Shown piece by piece: positions 7,430 through 16,463 of a stretch of 41,431 bases of DNA. A model generated the notes under the pieces. That model ran no database searches and was not told where the DNA came from. It saw only the letters and a list, made by a program, of their open reading frames with translations. The translations under genes were made by a program, and so were the position numbers. Numbering within the stretch: position 1 is the first letter of the stretch; every line of letters starts with the position of its first letter. The stretch lies in contig CAZJQP010000039.1 of the NCBI GenBank assembly GCA_964548225.1, positions 1 through 41,431 on the forward strand, in the 5' to 3' direction. Origin of the DNA: CALMEH01 sp964548225. Its GTDB lineage: Bacteria > Acidobacteriota > Blastocatellia > Pyrinomonadales > Pyrinomonadaceae.

Positions 7430-9511
7430 TTATTCGGCGAATTGTCTGGCAATCCGCACGAATTGTTCAAAAGTAATTGGAGTTTCCGTATTCTGCACAT
7501 ACTCCGAATAGCGTCCGGCGAGAGCTTCCATTTCGCGTTCCTGCCGCCGTTGTTCGACGCGCACTTCATCATGCACGATTCGGTGTTCGATGTCGCCCCT
7601 TTCAAAAATAACGAAAGCATCCGAACGTCTCAACGAATTTATTTCGCGCGTTCTCTCAAAATCGTCATCCTGTTCAGAAATAATTACCGATTCGTCAAAA
7701 TGAGATTCGTGAGCCGTCAGCGGATCCATATCGTTTTCCCGATAAATCGTTTCAATGTGATGGTCGAGTCCCATTTCTTCGTGATAAACAATGTCGAGAA
7801 ATTGGTCTTCGGGTTTCACTTTTCCGGCTAGTGCCGGGTTTTGCAGAACTCTAATGCCGCGCCCGATAAATTGGTAGAATTCGCTGAAACTTCCATACGG
7901 ACGAATCGGAACGACAACCGTTATCGGCGGAAAATCGTAACCCTGCCCCAGCATCTTGAGTTGAACGATTCCCTGCAAATCACCCGAATCATTTTCAAAT
8001 CTCGAACGAATCGAGCGAATCCGTCCTTCGGTCATTGAATAATGTAAATGCGAGCAAGGAATTCCGTAATCTTCCGCGATTCGTGAAATTTGTTCGGCGT
8101 GTCTTTCGCCTATTGCGGAAAATAGGACACGCGGTTTAACCGGATAAAGTAATTCGGCTTGCAGATCGAGCGAGGCTCTGACTTCGCGCATCACTTGCCT
8201 GATTGATACATCGGATTTTGCCACGACACGAGATAATTTCTTTTCATCTTTTAATAATTCCAACAAATTTTCGCGCCCCGTGATTTCTTCGCGGCTGCCG
8301 TCAGAATGAACTATTTCATAAATGGTAGCGTCCTCTTGCGGCTCAAATCGCCGGACGCGCAAGTTTTTAGCGTGACCGTCGGCAATCGAATCAATCAGGC
8401 GGTAACGATAAACGACATCGGCATCTATCGGTTTTCCGTCCAGACGCTGAAAACACGCTGACATCAAAAGTGTTTGCGCCTTGGGAAAATGCCGGAAAGC
8501 CCTTTGATAAGATTCGGCGGCGGCGATATGCGCTTCGTCAACGATAATCATATCAATATCGTCGGCTGAAAGTTTGGCTAAAACATCATCTTCATCATCG
8601 CCCGTGCCGAGAGAGTGAAAATTGGTTACGATGACATCGGCGGCGAGAAGATGTTCTCTCGTGATACGGCGAATTGCTCCTTCTTCACGGTCGAGCATCA
8701 AAACTCGCGGCGGCTTTGCTCCCGGTATCAGCGGACCGTTCGGAAGTCCGTATAAAACATTTCCCAACGCTTGATGGTCTAGTGCTTTTCCAAAAGTGCC
8801 GCGAATCACGCTGCCGGGTGTAACAATCAATGCACGTCGCTTGGTGAAAGCCAAAATTGCCGTAACTCCGAGTGCGGTTTTTCCTGAGCCAACCGACATC
8901 ACACAAGCCGCTCTGCTGCCGCCCTTTCCATAATAATTACCGAGCGCGGCGATAGCTTCGCGCTGGCAATCACGCAAAGTTTTTAGATTGATTTTTATTT
9001 GTGATTCGGCAAAATAAGAGTTTTTGTCTTCAAATGTTGTGTGTGCTTTAAAATTAGGCGATTTTGACAAAGCATACAGCGGGTCGGCGTTCATCTCCGG
9101 CTTTTCAACCAGAGGAGATTCAATAATAAATTCTCTGAGCCTTGAATCCTGCGCCAATATCGCTTGAAACTGTGCAACACAACGCTCCGTTTCGTTTCTG
9201 ATTGAATCGTAACTGAATCTGAGAATTGTCCAACCTGCCGCTTGTAAATCATTTTGGCGTAAGCGGTCGTAGTTAAAAGCCTGCCGCGAGCCGTGAAATT
9301 CAAAGCCGTCCAGTTCGACTGCGAGCTTAATTTCCGCGCCGAAAATGGCGTAATCAATTCGGTAACTTCGCTCATTTAGACTGACTTCTTCCTGCTCTTT
9401 TACGAAATTTATCAAATCAAATCGCACCGCCGGTGTCAGCACCCAACGAAGAAACGAGTATTCTAAAAAAGAATCCGAAGTTAGATTTTCATAAATCGGT
9501 GGGCTTATCAT
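7430..9511 (-). CDS. VSR/DUF559-like nuclease fused to a DEAH superfamily 2 helicase
   Basis: Seen: 693 aa. The N-terminal about 130 residues match the DUF559/VSR-type PD-(D/E)XK fold: RIDYAI (D53), then LAVELDG (E66, D68), FH, and a closing WTILRFSYDSI strand-helix. Residues about 175-560 are an SF2 helicase: Walker A SVGSGKT (206-212), DEAH (325-328), motif III SAC (351-353), and motif VI QFIGRGIR (547-554). The C-terminus is acidic, then Arg/Glu-rich. Known: this layout resembles helicase-nucleases of restriction and anti-phage systems. The gene overlaps the 213-aa gene by 23 nt and lies 10 nt before the 797-aa gene. It should act on DNA in the cytoplasm. Type I/III restriction is unlikely, because no methylase or specificity subunit is nearby. 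Confidence 0.87.
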   Translation of the reverse strand: MISPPIYENLTSDSFLEYSFLRWVLTPAVRFDLINFVKEQEEVSLNERSYRIDYAIFGAEIKLAVELDGFEFHGSRQAFNYDRLRQNDLQAAGWTILRFSYDSIRNETERCVAQFQAILAQDSRLREFIIESPLVEKPEMNADPLYALSKSPNFKAHTTFEDKNSYFAESQIKINLKTLRDCQREAIAALGNYYGKGGSRAACVMSVGSGKTALGVTAILAFTKRRALIVTPGSVIRGTFGKALDHQALGNVLYGLPNGPLIPGAKPPRVLMLDREEGAIRRITREHLLAADVIVTNFHSLGTGDDEDDVLAKLSADDIDMIIVDEAHIAAAESYQRAFRHFPKAQTLLMSACFQRLDGKPIDADVVYRYRLIDSIADGHAKNLRVRRFEPQEDATIYEIVHSDGSREEITGRENLLELLKDEKKLSRVVAKSDVSIRQVMREVRASLDLQAELLYPVKPRVLFSAIGERHAEQISRIAEDYGIPCSHLHYSMTEGRIRSIRSRFENDSGDLQGIVQLKMLGQGYDFPPITVVVPIRPYGSFSEFYQFIGRGIRVLQNPALAGKVKPEDQFLDIVYHEEMGLDHHIETIYRENDMDPLTAHESHFDESVIISEQDDDFERTREINSLRRSDAFVIFERGDIEHRIVHDEVRVEQRRQEREMEALAGRYSEYVQNTETPITFEQFVRIARQFAE

Positions 9512-10130
9512 AAGAATCTTCGCTTTCCAAAAGTTTTATTTTATCTTCAATTTCCTCTACTTTTTCATAACCGTAGTCGAATTTCAAAGCAATTTTGGCA
9601 ATTTCGAGAGCGTCGCGCAAATAACCTTCATTTTCATATAAGCTGATAAGCCTGTTAAACGCTGTCACTCTGGCGTAATGAATGCCATTTTCGTTTTCAT
9701 AAGAGATTGTTTCGGGATGTTTATCAATTAGTTGAATGTTCAACTTACAAAGGTTTTCGATTTCGTGCGCCACCCAAGACTCTTTGCCAATAAATCCGTT
9801 TAACTCATCGTGAGTTCGCTGTAATGCGAAGTGATAATCGCTCAATTTGCCGGGAAGTTCTAATGTTTCATAAACCTGTCGCAATAAAAATAACGGTTGG
9901 CTTTCACCTGGACGCAGAGTTGCCGTCCATCCGTGGGCGGGTGAAGCACTTGAAGATGTGTTACCGTAATTCCACATAATGGATTTGCGCCGTTTGCCGT
10001 CAAAATTGTAGTAACTGATTTCGGGAGTTATTTTCATCACGGCAAGATGGCTGAAATCCAATCCTTTCGGAGCGGCATACTCTATTTCGGGAATTTCGGC
10101 AAAACGTGGAAACCATTTTTCATCATCCAT
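9489..10130 (-). CDS. Unknown 213-aa protein with TPR-like C-terminus, first gene of the putative defence operon
   Basis: Not recognised. The N-terminal half (about 1-95) is rich in aromatic residues and Gly/Ser, with no catalytic motif I can name. The C-terminal part (about 150-205) reads as helical hairpins of TPR type (ARVTAFNRLISLYENEGYL then ALEIAKIALKFDY), suggesting a protein-interaction module. No signal peptide or membrane segment is seen. It overlaps the nuclease-helicase gene by 23 nt, which indicates translational coupling and a shared complex or pathway. Its promoter should lie in 10131-10364, divergent from the DUF3616 gene. A sensor or adaptor role is possible but unproven. Confidence 0.75.
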   Translation of the reverse strand: MDDEKWFPRFAEIPEIEYAAPKGLDFSHLAVMKITPEISYYNFDGKRRKSIMWNYGNTSSSASPAHGWTATLRPGESQPLFLLRQVYETLELPGKLSDYHFALQRTHDELNGFIGKESWVAHEIENLCKLNIQLIDKHPETISYENENGIHYARVTAFNRLISLYENEGYLRDALEIAKIALKFDYGYEKVEEIEDKIKLLESEDSYDKPTDL

Positions 10131-10241
10131 AAGTATTTAGAGAAACTTTTGATGTAAGTATTTCAACCTCAATAATAGCCTAAATTAATAAAAACTTGCA
10201 TTTTCCCCTCATAGTTCCCAATCCCTTCAATAAAAATTACG

Positions 10242-10260
10242 CGTTAATCTTCCGTTTATC
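10242..10260 (+). promoter_or_regulatory. OmpR-type direct-repeat box (site 1 of 5), upstream of the DUF3616 gene
   Basis: CGTTAAT-CTTC-CGTTTAT, two heptamers on an 11-bp period, the geometry bound by tandem winged-helix OmpR/PhoB regulators. It ends 104 nt before the ATG at 10365, and TAGAAT follows 10 nt after it, so the box would replace a -35 element. It has the same orientation relative to its gene as the four other copies in the window. Confidence 0.75.
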
Positions 10261-10298
10261 TTTGCTTTGCTAGAATTCAAGAAAATTGAAAGATAGTT

Positions 10299-10320
10299 CT
10301 CCTCAACAACCATTGAGGAC
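10299..10320 (+). promoter_or_regulatory. Stem-loop in the 5' leader of the DUF3616 gene
   Basis: TCCTCAA (10300-10306) pairs perfectly with TTGAGGA (10313-10319) over loop CAACCA. No T run follows, so it is not a terminator. It lies between the inferred transcription start (about 10283) and the ATG, hence in the leader RNA. It could stabilise the mRNA or serve as a DNA operator. Confidence 0.5.
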
Positions 10321-10364
10321 TGTCGGAAACAATCACTTTTATAATTCGGAGAGTTCTTAAATTT

Positions 10365-11414
10365 ATGAAATCAATAAAGCGGTCAATTACTTTCGTGCTA
10401 TTTATTCTACTTAACTTTACCTTTTTAAATGTCCGAATATACGCGCAAAAAGTCGGCGAAAACAAGGTTTATAAAGGAATGTGCGACGCATCGGCGGCGG
10501 TTGCGCTTGATGAAAATACTTTTTTCGTCGCAAACGATGAAGACAATGATTTGCGGATTTTCGATAAAAATAAACCGAATGAATTGCAGCGAATTAAATT
10601 ATCAGAAATTTTTAAGGGTAAAATCTTTGACGGCGACAATCTTGAAATTGATCTTGAAGGCGCGACTTGGCTCGGTGATAAGATTTTTTGGATCGGTTCG
10701 CACAGCACGAGCAGAAACGGAAAGCTGCGTCCGAGCCGACAAAGGTTGTTTGCCATCAAAACATCGCCTGACGGCAAAGGAAAATTCAACACCGTTTCAG
10801 TCGGTAAAATCTATACCGATTTAATTTCCGACCTCGAAAAAGATGCGCGTTTTAAGGATTTTAAGCTGAAGGAAGCGAAAAGTATCAGACCAAAAGACAT
10901 CGGTGGTTTGAGCATTGAGGCTCTCGCCGCCACGCCGCAAGGACATTTGCTCATCGGTTTCAGAAATCCATTGTTGGGCGGGCAAATCTCATCAGAAAAG
11001 ATTTTGATTAACGGAAAATCTTTAGTTGTCGAACTGCTGAATCCATTGGAGGTTATCGAAGGCAAAACGGCAAAATTCGCCGCGCCGATTGTTTTAGACC
11101 TTGACGGATTAGGAATTCGCGGGATGGAATATGATAAATCGCAAAAGCATTTCATCATTGCTGCCGGACCTTACTTTGATAAGCAGGAAATCATTCCGCA
11201 AGACACTAAACTTTCAGAATCGCGGGTTTATTTGTGGTCGGGCAAACTCAGCGAAAAGCCTAAATACCAACAAAATGTTAATTTGTCGGGATTTAATGCC
11301 GAAACCGTCTTTTTTTATCCACAATCTAAAAAAGGATTTATGGAAATTTTCAGCGATGATGGAAAGGCTAATTGCAACGACAGCTTTCGCAGTTTGCAGG
11401 TTCAGGTCAAATAA
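10365..11414 (+). CDS. Secreted DUF3616-family protein
   Basis: Seen: 349 aa with a signal peptide (KSIKRS, then a hydrophobic stretch, cleavage near IYAQ at about 27-28). The body carries a beta-propeller-like pattern with DUF3616 features: a start reading YKGMCDASAAVAL, then VANDEDNDLRIF, DLEGATW, IGSHS, GGLSIEALAATPQGHLLIGFRNP and GIRGMEY. Known: the family is extracytoplasmic and of unknown function, sometimes grouped with phytase-like propellers. A GGAGAG ribosome site stands 11 nt before the ATG. The regulator box at 10242-10260 indicates that it belongs to the regulon of the two-component system at 25-27 kb. It is one of only two plus-strand genes right of the integrase. Confidence 0.85.
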   Translation: MKSIKRSITFVLFILLNFTFLNVRIYAQKVGENKVYKGMCDASAAVALDENTFFVANDEDNDLRIFDKNKPNELQRIKLSEIFKGKIFDGDNLEIDLEGATWLGDKIFWIGSHSTSRNGKLRPSRQRLFAIKTSPDGKGKFNTVSVGKIYTDLISDLEKDARFKDFKLKEAKSIRPKDIGGLSIEALAATPQGHLLIGFRNPLLGGQISSEKILINGKSLVVELLNPLEVIEGKTAKFAAPIVLDLDGLGIRGMEYDKSQKHFIIAAGPYFDKQEIIPQDTKLSESRVYLWSGKLSEKPKYQQNVNLSGFNAETVFFYPQSKKGFMEIFSDDGKANCNDSFRSLQVQVK

Positions 11415-11530
11415 AATTATAAGTTGCAGTCATATTTTTCTTGCCCTCAAATTGAACCATCATTCGTGATAAGCTATCTTATCTATTCAAACGAACTTTT
11501 AATTTGAAACGAGGAGAAAATTATAATTAT

Positions 11531-11854
11531 ATGGCAACTAAAAAAGGCAGTTCAAGCAAAACGGCAACTGCCACCAAAGAAAAATCAGTCGGCGAAATTA
11601 TAAATTCGCTCGCCGAAACTACGGGTTTGAGTAAAGCGAAAGTCAAGGAAGTTCTGGACGCGCACACTGCACTTTTGGTCAACGAACTCAAAGAATCGGG
11701 TAGCGTCCAACTTGCCGGAATCGGCAAACTCAAATTGGGCGAAAGAGCCGAACGTCAAGGCAGAAATCCATCAACAGGTGAAACAATTACCATCAAAGCA
11801 TCTAAAACCGTCAAGTTTTCCGGGGGCAAACGATTTAAGGACAACTTTCAATAA
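11531..11854 (+). CDS. HU-family DNA-binding protein
   Basis: Seen: 107 aa from the ATG at 11531, chosen over an upstream in-frame TTG at 11504 because GAGGAG (11511-11516) sits before the ATG. The HU/IHF fold is clear: an N-terminal helical dimerisation part (EIINSLAETTGLSKAKVKEVLD), strands (GSVQLAGIGKLKLGER), the DNA-binding arm with GRNPSTGETITI including the intercalating Pro, and a closing helix GKRFKDN. Odd: a Lys/Ser/Thr-rich extension of about 17 residues precedes the usual HU start. Such proteins bend and compact DNA and bind as dimers in the nucleoid. It appears monocistronic, with a terminator at 11916-11939. Confidence 0.93.
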   Translation: MATKKGSSSKTATATKEKSVGEIINSLAETTGLSKAKVKEVLDAHTALLVNELKESGSVQLAGIGKLKLGERAERQGRNPSTGETITIKASKTVKFSGGKRFKDNFQ

Positions 11855-11915
11855 ATAGCTTTTTTCCAGCGGCAAAGTTCATTTAATCCGGTTAAACTTC
11901 GGCATCCAAATTTAC

Positions 11916-11939
11916 CGGCAAATTTTGCCGCATTTTTTT
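11916..11939 (+). terminator. Intrinsic terminator of the HU gene
   Basis: CGGCAA (11916-11921), loop ATT, TTGCCG (11925-11930), then CATTTTTTT. It lies 61 nt after the HU stop and just before the convergent RND gene end. Confidence 0.85.
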
Positions 11940-11958
11940 GTCATTAGGGTAAATCCGG

Positions 11959-14900
11959 CTAATTCTTATGCAGCATTGCATAAACTGTCGGAGTTACCAC
12001 GAGAGAAAAGAGCAATGCAACTGCCAGCCCGCCGATGACGGCGATGGCAAGCGGTTGGAGAAGTTCCGACCCCGCGCCGATGGCTAAAGCAAGCGGCAGC
12101 ATTCCCAAGATTGCCGCTAAACTCGTCATCAAAACGGGGCGGATTCTTCTTTTTCCCGAAAGCACGAGCGCGTCCTGCAAATTATCGCCTTCCGCCAAAT
12201 GTTCTTCGACCGCATCAAGCATCAGGATTCCGTTTTTGGCGACGATGCCGATGACCATAATCATTCCCATCAAAGAAACGACGTTGAGTGTTGATTTGGT
12301 GATAAGCAAGCCGAGCAACACGCCGCCTAAAGCTAAAATTGCTCCCGAAACAATCGCAATCGGATGCGCGAACGAGCGAAATTCGATTAAAAGAACGAGA
12401 AAAACAAGTGCCACCGCTAAAACGAGCGCGAATGCCAATTCTCGGAAACTTGATTGCTGTTCCTGATAAAGTCCGCCGTATTCGAGCGTCATTCCGGGCG
12501 GAAGTTTGACATCTTTGGCAAGTTGGGTCTTGATTTTTGCAATCGTCGTTCCCAAATCCGCGCCCGTGATTCGTGCCGTTACCGCCACCGATTGGCGCAA
12601 TCCGTCGCGTTCGATTTCGGTTTGTCCTTGATTGTATTGCACTTCGGCAACCTGTTCGAGTCTGAATAACTGTCCGCTAGGCGAGCGAATCGGCAATGCT
12701 TTGAGTGCGTCGAGCGATTGCCGCGCAGTTTTCGGTAAAATCACCCGCACGGCGATCAGTCTGCCGTTTTCCAGAATCGCCGATGATGCGTCGCCCGTCA
12801 TCGCGGTTGTCACGGTGTTCGCAATATCGTTCGGAGTAACGCCGAATCGCGCCGCCGATTGCTCATCTATTTTGAAAGTTACCGCTGCACCCGAAAAAAT
12901 CACTCCGCTGTTTGTATCAACCACGCCCGGAACTTTTTTGATTGATTCTTCGATTCGGGCGGCGGTTTCGTGCAGTATTTTTTGGTCTTCGCTGAAGATG
13001 CGGATTTCGACCGGCGCAGGCGAACTCGTCAAATCGCCGATTAAATCCGACAAAATGCCGACGAATTCGACTTGCAAAGCCGGTTCGCTGCTTTCGACTT
13101 TTTGGCGCAATTCAGCGGTAACTTCTTCGGTCGAACGTGAACGGTTTGATTTTAATTTGACGAGAAAATCGCCCGTGTTCGGTTCGGTGATGGAAAGTCC
13201 GAGTTGTAATCCCGTGCGCCGCGAATAGCCTTCGACTTCGGGCGTTTCTTTTAACAAATCTTCGACGTGCCGCAACATTCTATCGGTTTCTTCGAGCGAA
13301 GTTCCCGGCGGTGCAATGTAATCCAAAACAAACGCGCCTTCGTCAAAAGCAGGCAAAAATTCCGAACCCAAACTTTGATACAAAAAATACGAACCGACCA
13401 AAATCAAAGCCGAAATAATCAAAACCGCGAAACGATTTTTGAGCGCGAGCCGCAAAACGGATGCGTAACGCGCCGTGATAAACCGCATAATAAATCCGCT
13501 TTCGGCTTCTTCTTCGCGCTCGTCCGAATGTAATTCATCTTCAGCCGATTTAGATTTCGATTTTCGTTTCTTTTTTGAACGGATGAATTTTTCTGCTAAA
13601 ACGGGCGTAAAAGTCAGCGCGAGAACGAGCGAAGTAAGTAACGCAACGGTCATCGTCAACGCCAACGAACGAAAAAATGCTCCCGTAACGCCCGTCAAAA
13701 GCGCGAGCGGCAGAAAAACAACGACGGGCGTAATGGTCGAGCCGATAATCGGAACGGTGATTTCCGAAATTGCGTTCTGCACGGCTTCGGCGCGAGTTTG
13801 ACCACGCGAAAGATGCGAATAGATGTTTTCGACGACCACAATCGCATCGTCAATGACGAGTCCGATTGCCGCCGCGACACCGCCAAGCGTCATCAAATCG
13901 AACGACAAACCGACCAGATACATCGCCAGAAAAGTCGCTAAAATCGTTACCGGAATAACCAGAATCGCCACGAAAGTCGTTCCCCAATTTTTTAGAAAAG
14001 CGTAAAGAATGACCACCGAAAGCAGTAATCCCAACAGAATCGCATCTCTCACGGAAGTCATCGAATCGCGCACCAATAGCGATTGGTCATAATACGGAGC
14101 GATTTTCACATCGGCGGGCAAAGTCTTTTGAATTGCTGCAAGTTCCGTCTTGATTTCGTCAGTTACCGTTACTGTGTTGGCATCGGGCTGACGCAAGACG
14201 TTGAGCAACACAGCGCGTTTTCCTTCTGCTGTAACAATCGTGTAATTTGGTTCGACTCCGGCTTTGACTTCGGCGATGTCGCCGATGGTTACGGGGACGT
14301 TATTGACCGTGCTGACGACGATTTCGCGCAAATCATCGGCATTGGTCGCCTGTCCGCTGACCAGTGCAAGTTCGAGTTGATGATTTTCCTCGATTAAACC
14401 GGGCGAAGCGAGCAGATTGTAATTTTTTACCGCGTCTGCCGCTTGCTGAAGCGAAACTTGGCGGGCGTTTAGTTTTTCTTCATCAATAACGATATGAAAC
14501 TCGCGCACTTCGCCGCCCGCCACCGCGACATCCGCCACGCCCGCGAGCCGCGCCAGACGCGGTTTGATGTTGTAAGCCGCCAAATCGCGTAAGGTCGCTG
14601 CGTCGCGTTTATCGGAAGTCAGGCTGTATCCGGCAACCGGAAAAACGGCGAAGGTCAGGCGGTCAACGCGGCGGATTTGGGCAGTCGGCGGCAGTTGAAC
14701 CTGTGAAAGCCGCGCCTGCACGAGTTGAAGTGTTTGCACGACATCAACCTTCCAATCGAAAAAGAGATTGATGTCGGCTGAACCGCGTGCAGTCGTTGAT
14801 TTGATTCGCACAATGCCCGGAATGCCGTTCATCGCTTCCTCGACCGGGCGCGTTACCGTAACAAGCATCTGATCGGCGGGAACTACGCCGTTGTCAACGA

Positions 14901-15042
14901 TGACGACGATTCGCGGAAAATCGGTCTGCGGAAAAAGCGCGGACGGTAATTGCGATGCTGAATACAAACCTGCCACACAGAGCAATATAACCAGCACGAT
15001 GACGGCGCGTTTTTGTTTCGAGATGAGCGCGGCAAGATTCAA
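11959..15042 (-). CDS. RND-family efflux pump, inner-membrane transporter
   Basis: Seen: 1027 aa with standard RND architecture: TM1 near residues 13-31, a large periplasmic loop (about 35-330), a TM2-6 bundle (about 333-485), a second large loop and a TM7-12 bundle ending near 1020. TM4 carries GLVIDDAIVVVEN with the paired Asp 398/399 of the proton relay. The IDDAIVVVEN wording fits drug/HAE-type or uncharacterised RND subgroups better than metal pumps (compare the DGAVVMVEN of the CzcA here). A charged insert (about 487-520, Lys/Ser then Glu-rich) lies in the central cytoplasmic linker. The start overlaps the adaptor stop by 4 nt. It is the last gene of the PepSY-TolC-adaptor-RND operon; the substrate is unknown. 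Confidence 0.93.
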   Translation of the reverse strand: MNLAALISKQKRAVIVLVILLCVAGLYSASQLPSALFPQTDFPRIVVIVDNGVVPADQMLVTVTRPVEEAMNGIPGIVRIKSTTARGSADINLFFDWKVDVVQTLQLVQARLSQVQLPPTAQIRRVDRLTFAVFPVAGYSLTSDKRDAATLRDLAAYNIKPRLARLAGVADVAVAGGEVREFHIVIDEEKLNARQVSLQQAADAVKNYNLLASPGLIEENHQLELALVSGQATNADDLREIVVSTVNNVPVTIGDIAEVKAGVEPNYTIVTAEGKRAVLLNVLRQPDANTVTVTDEIKTELAAIQKTLPADVKIAPYYDQSLLVRDSMTSVRDAILLGLLLSVVILYAFLKNWGTTFVAILVIPVTILATFLAMYLVGLSFDLMTLGGVAAAIGLVIDDAIVVVENIYSHLSRGQTRAEAVQNAISEITVPIIGSTITPVVVFLPLALLTGVTGAFFRSLALTMTVALLTSLVLALTFTPVLAEKFIRSKKKRKSKSKSAEDELHSDEREEEAESGFIMRFITARYASVLRLALKNRFAVLIISALILVGSYFLYQSLGSEFLPAFDEGAFVLDYIAPPGTSLEETDRMLRHVEDLLKETPEVEGYSRRTGLQLGLSITEPNTGDFLVKLKSNRSRSTEEVTAELRQKVESSEPALQVEFVGILSDLIGDLTSSPAPVEIRIFSEDQKILHETAARIEESIKKVPGVVDTNSGVIFSGAAVTFKIDEQSAARFGVTPNDIANTVTTAMTGDASSAILENGRLIAVRVILPKTARQSLDALKALPIRSPSGQLFRLEQVAEVQYNQGQTEIERDGLRQSVAVTARITGADLGTTIAKIKTQLAKDVKLPPGMTLEYGGLYQEQQSSFRELAFALVLAVALVFLVLLIEFRSFAHPIAIVSGAILALGGVLLGLLITKSTLNVVSLMGMIMVIGIVAKNGILMLDAVEEHLAEGDNLQDALVLSGKRRIRPVLMTSLAAILGMLPLALAIGAGSELLQPLAIAVIGGLAVALLFSLVVTPTVYAMLHKN

Positions 15043-16442
15043 TTTGCACCTCCTGTTTCATCTTTTTTAATCTCGACTTTTGTGCCGTCGGGCAATCCGT
15101 AATTGCCTTCCGTAATAACGGTTTCGCCGCCGTTGAGTCCCGCCGTGATTTGCGTTACATCATTTGTCCGCACACCGATTTCGACCTTCGTTTCGTGTGC
15201 GACGTTGAGTTTATCCACGACCATCACGACACCCGTTTTCTCATTTGCCGCATCCAATACGACTGCCGTGTTGGGAACAACAATCGCATTGGTTTGAGTA
15301 TCTTGACTGATAACAACATTTGCCGCTCCGCCGGTTCGCAAGCGTCCCGTGCCGTTGCCCAAATTTATCCAAACTTCCGTGGCGCGATTTGCCGGATCGG
15401 TCGAGCGCGAAATCAGCGAAACCTTCCCGCTCATTCGCTCGCCCGCCAAATCGTTCGGATAAATCGCCACCGCGTCACCTTCTTTCAGATTCGGGATGAC
15501 GGTATCGGAAAAACTCGCTTTGACGATAACCTCGCTCGTGTCGGCGATAGTCAGGATTTTTCCTCCGGCAGTCGCGTATTCGCCATCGAACTGCGTTTGC
15601 TCGATGACAAAACCCGAAACGGGAGCGCGGATTTCGGCTAAATTTATTTGGTTTTGCAAAGTATTGATGCGCTGTTCGGCTTGCTGAACTTTCGCTTGCG
15701 CGGTCTGTAAATCAAGCGGATTGGAAGTTTTCGTTCGCAAATTTTTCGAGTTATCCAAAAATTTTAGATTGTTTTCCGCCTGCGTTAATGAAAGCTGCGC
15801 GGCTTCCAAATCCTTGAGTGCGATGCCGCCTTTGTCATACAAAATCTTTCGTCTGTCATAAAGATTGCGGGCGTTCTCGACATTGGCGCGGGCATCGCGT
15901 AAATCTTTTGCCGCTTGAATATCGGCTTGTGGAATCGTGGATTTGGACAAGGTTTGAACATTCAATTTTGCCTCTTTGAGCGCAGATTCGGCTTCGCGTT
16001 TTTGCGCTTCCAAATCGCTCGTGTTAATCGTCGCTAAAAGTTCACCCTTTCTAACCAACGCATCCTTTAAAATTCGTAACCCCTTGATTTGACCGCTCGA
16101 ATTGGAACTGACGACTGCTTGCCGCGCCGGAAAAATCGTGCCGACAGCGGAAACTTCAGACGAAACGGTTTGTTTCTCCGCCTGTGCGGTGCGGACGCTG
16201 ACGACGACTTCATTTTCGCTCGTTGCCGCAGCATCTGACGGCGGCGAGACTGAGAAAAAATACCGCCAGACGAAAACTCCGGCAAGCAGAACCGCGATGA
16301 CGGCTAAAACGGTGATGAAACGACGTTTGCCGCTCGGTCTTTCCTCGTCGGTTTCTTCCGCTTCGTTCACTTCCGAATTTTCCGGCTCAAGCACGTCCGT
16401 TTCATTCAAATCTTTTTCGAGATTTTCGTTTTTTTCTTCCAT
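15039..16442 (-). CDS. RND efflux periplasmic adaptor (HlyD/membrane-fusion family)
   Basis: Seen: 467 aa with a long, very acidic N-terminal cytoplasmic tail (about 1-38, Glu/Asp/Asn-rich), one TM helix (about 42-60), a biotinyl-lipoyl-like half (EVSAVGTIFPARQAVVSS), a long coiled-coil hairpin (about 125-265, Ala/Gln/Leu/Lys heptads) and beta-barrel domains. The stop overlaps the RND start by 4 nt and the TolC-family gene lies 21 nt upstream, so the three form a tripartite pump. The adaptor bridges the inner-membrane transporter and the outer-membrane duct. A TM anchor with an acidic tail, instead of a lipoprotein signal, recurs in the CzcB of this window. Confidence 0.92.
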   Translation of the reverse strand: MEEKNENLEKDLNETDVLEPENSEVNEAEETDEERPSGKRRFITVLAVIAVLLAGVFVWRYFFSVSPPSDAAATSENEVVVSVRTAQAEKQTVSSEVSAVGTIFPARQAVVSSNSSGQIKGLRILKDALVRKGELLATINTSDLEAQKREAESALKEAKLNVQTLSKSTIPQADIQAAKDLRDARANVENARNLYDRRKILYDKGGIALKDLEAAQLSLTQAENNLKFLDNSKNLRTKTSNPLDLQTAQAKVQQAEQRINTLQNQINLAEIRAPVSGFVIEQTQFDGEYATAGGKILTIADTSEVIVKASFSDTVIPNLKEGDAVAIYPNDLAGERMSGKVSLISRSTDPANRATEVWINLGNGTGRLRTGGAANVVISQDTQTNAIVVPNTAVVLDAANEKTGVVMVVDKLNVAHETKVEIGVRTNDVTQITAGLNGGETVITEGNYGLPDGTKVEIKKDETGGAN

Positions 16443-16463
16443 CCTTCGATTTTCCTGCCAATT

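Larger units (their letters stand above)
10131..10364. other. Divergent intergenic region between the defence operon and the DUF3616 gene
   Basis: 234 nt, AT-rich. The right half holds the regulator box (10242-10260), a TAGAAT -10 candidate (10271-10276), a leader hairpin (10300-10319) and a GGAGAG ribosome site (10348-10353) for the rightward gene. The left half should hold the promoter of the leftward operon; I cannot pick a convincing -35/-10 pair there. Confidence 0.6.

Noticed and set aside
7241..7831. 196-codon plus-strand open frame spanning the junction of two minus-strand genes
   Set aside because: It crosses the ends of two well-supported genes on the other strand and shows no domain.
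12632..13228. 198-codon plus-strand open frame
   Set aside because: Antisense to the RND transporter gene, whose motifs are unambiguous.
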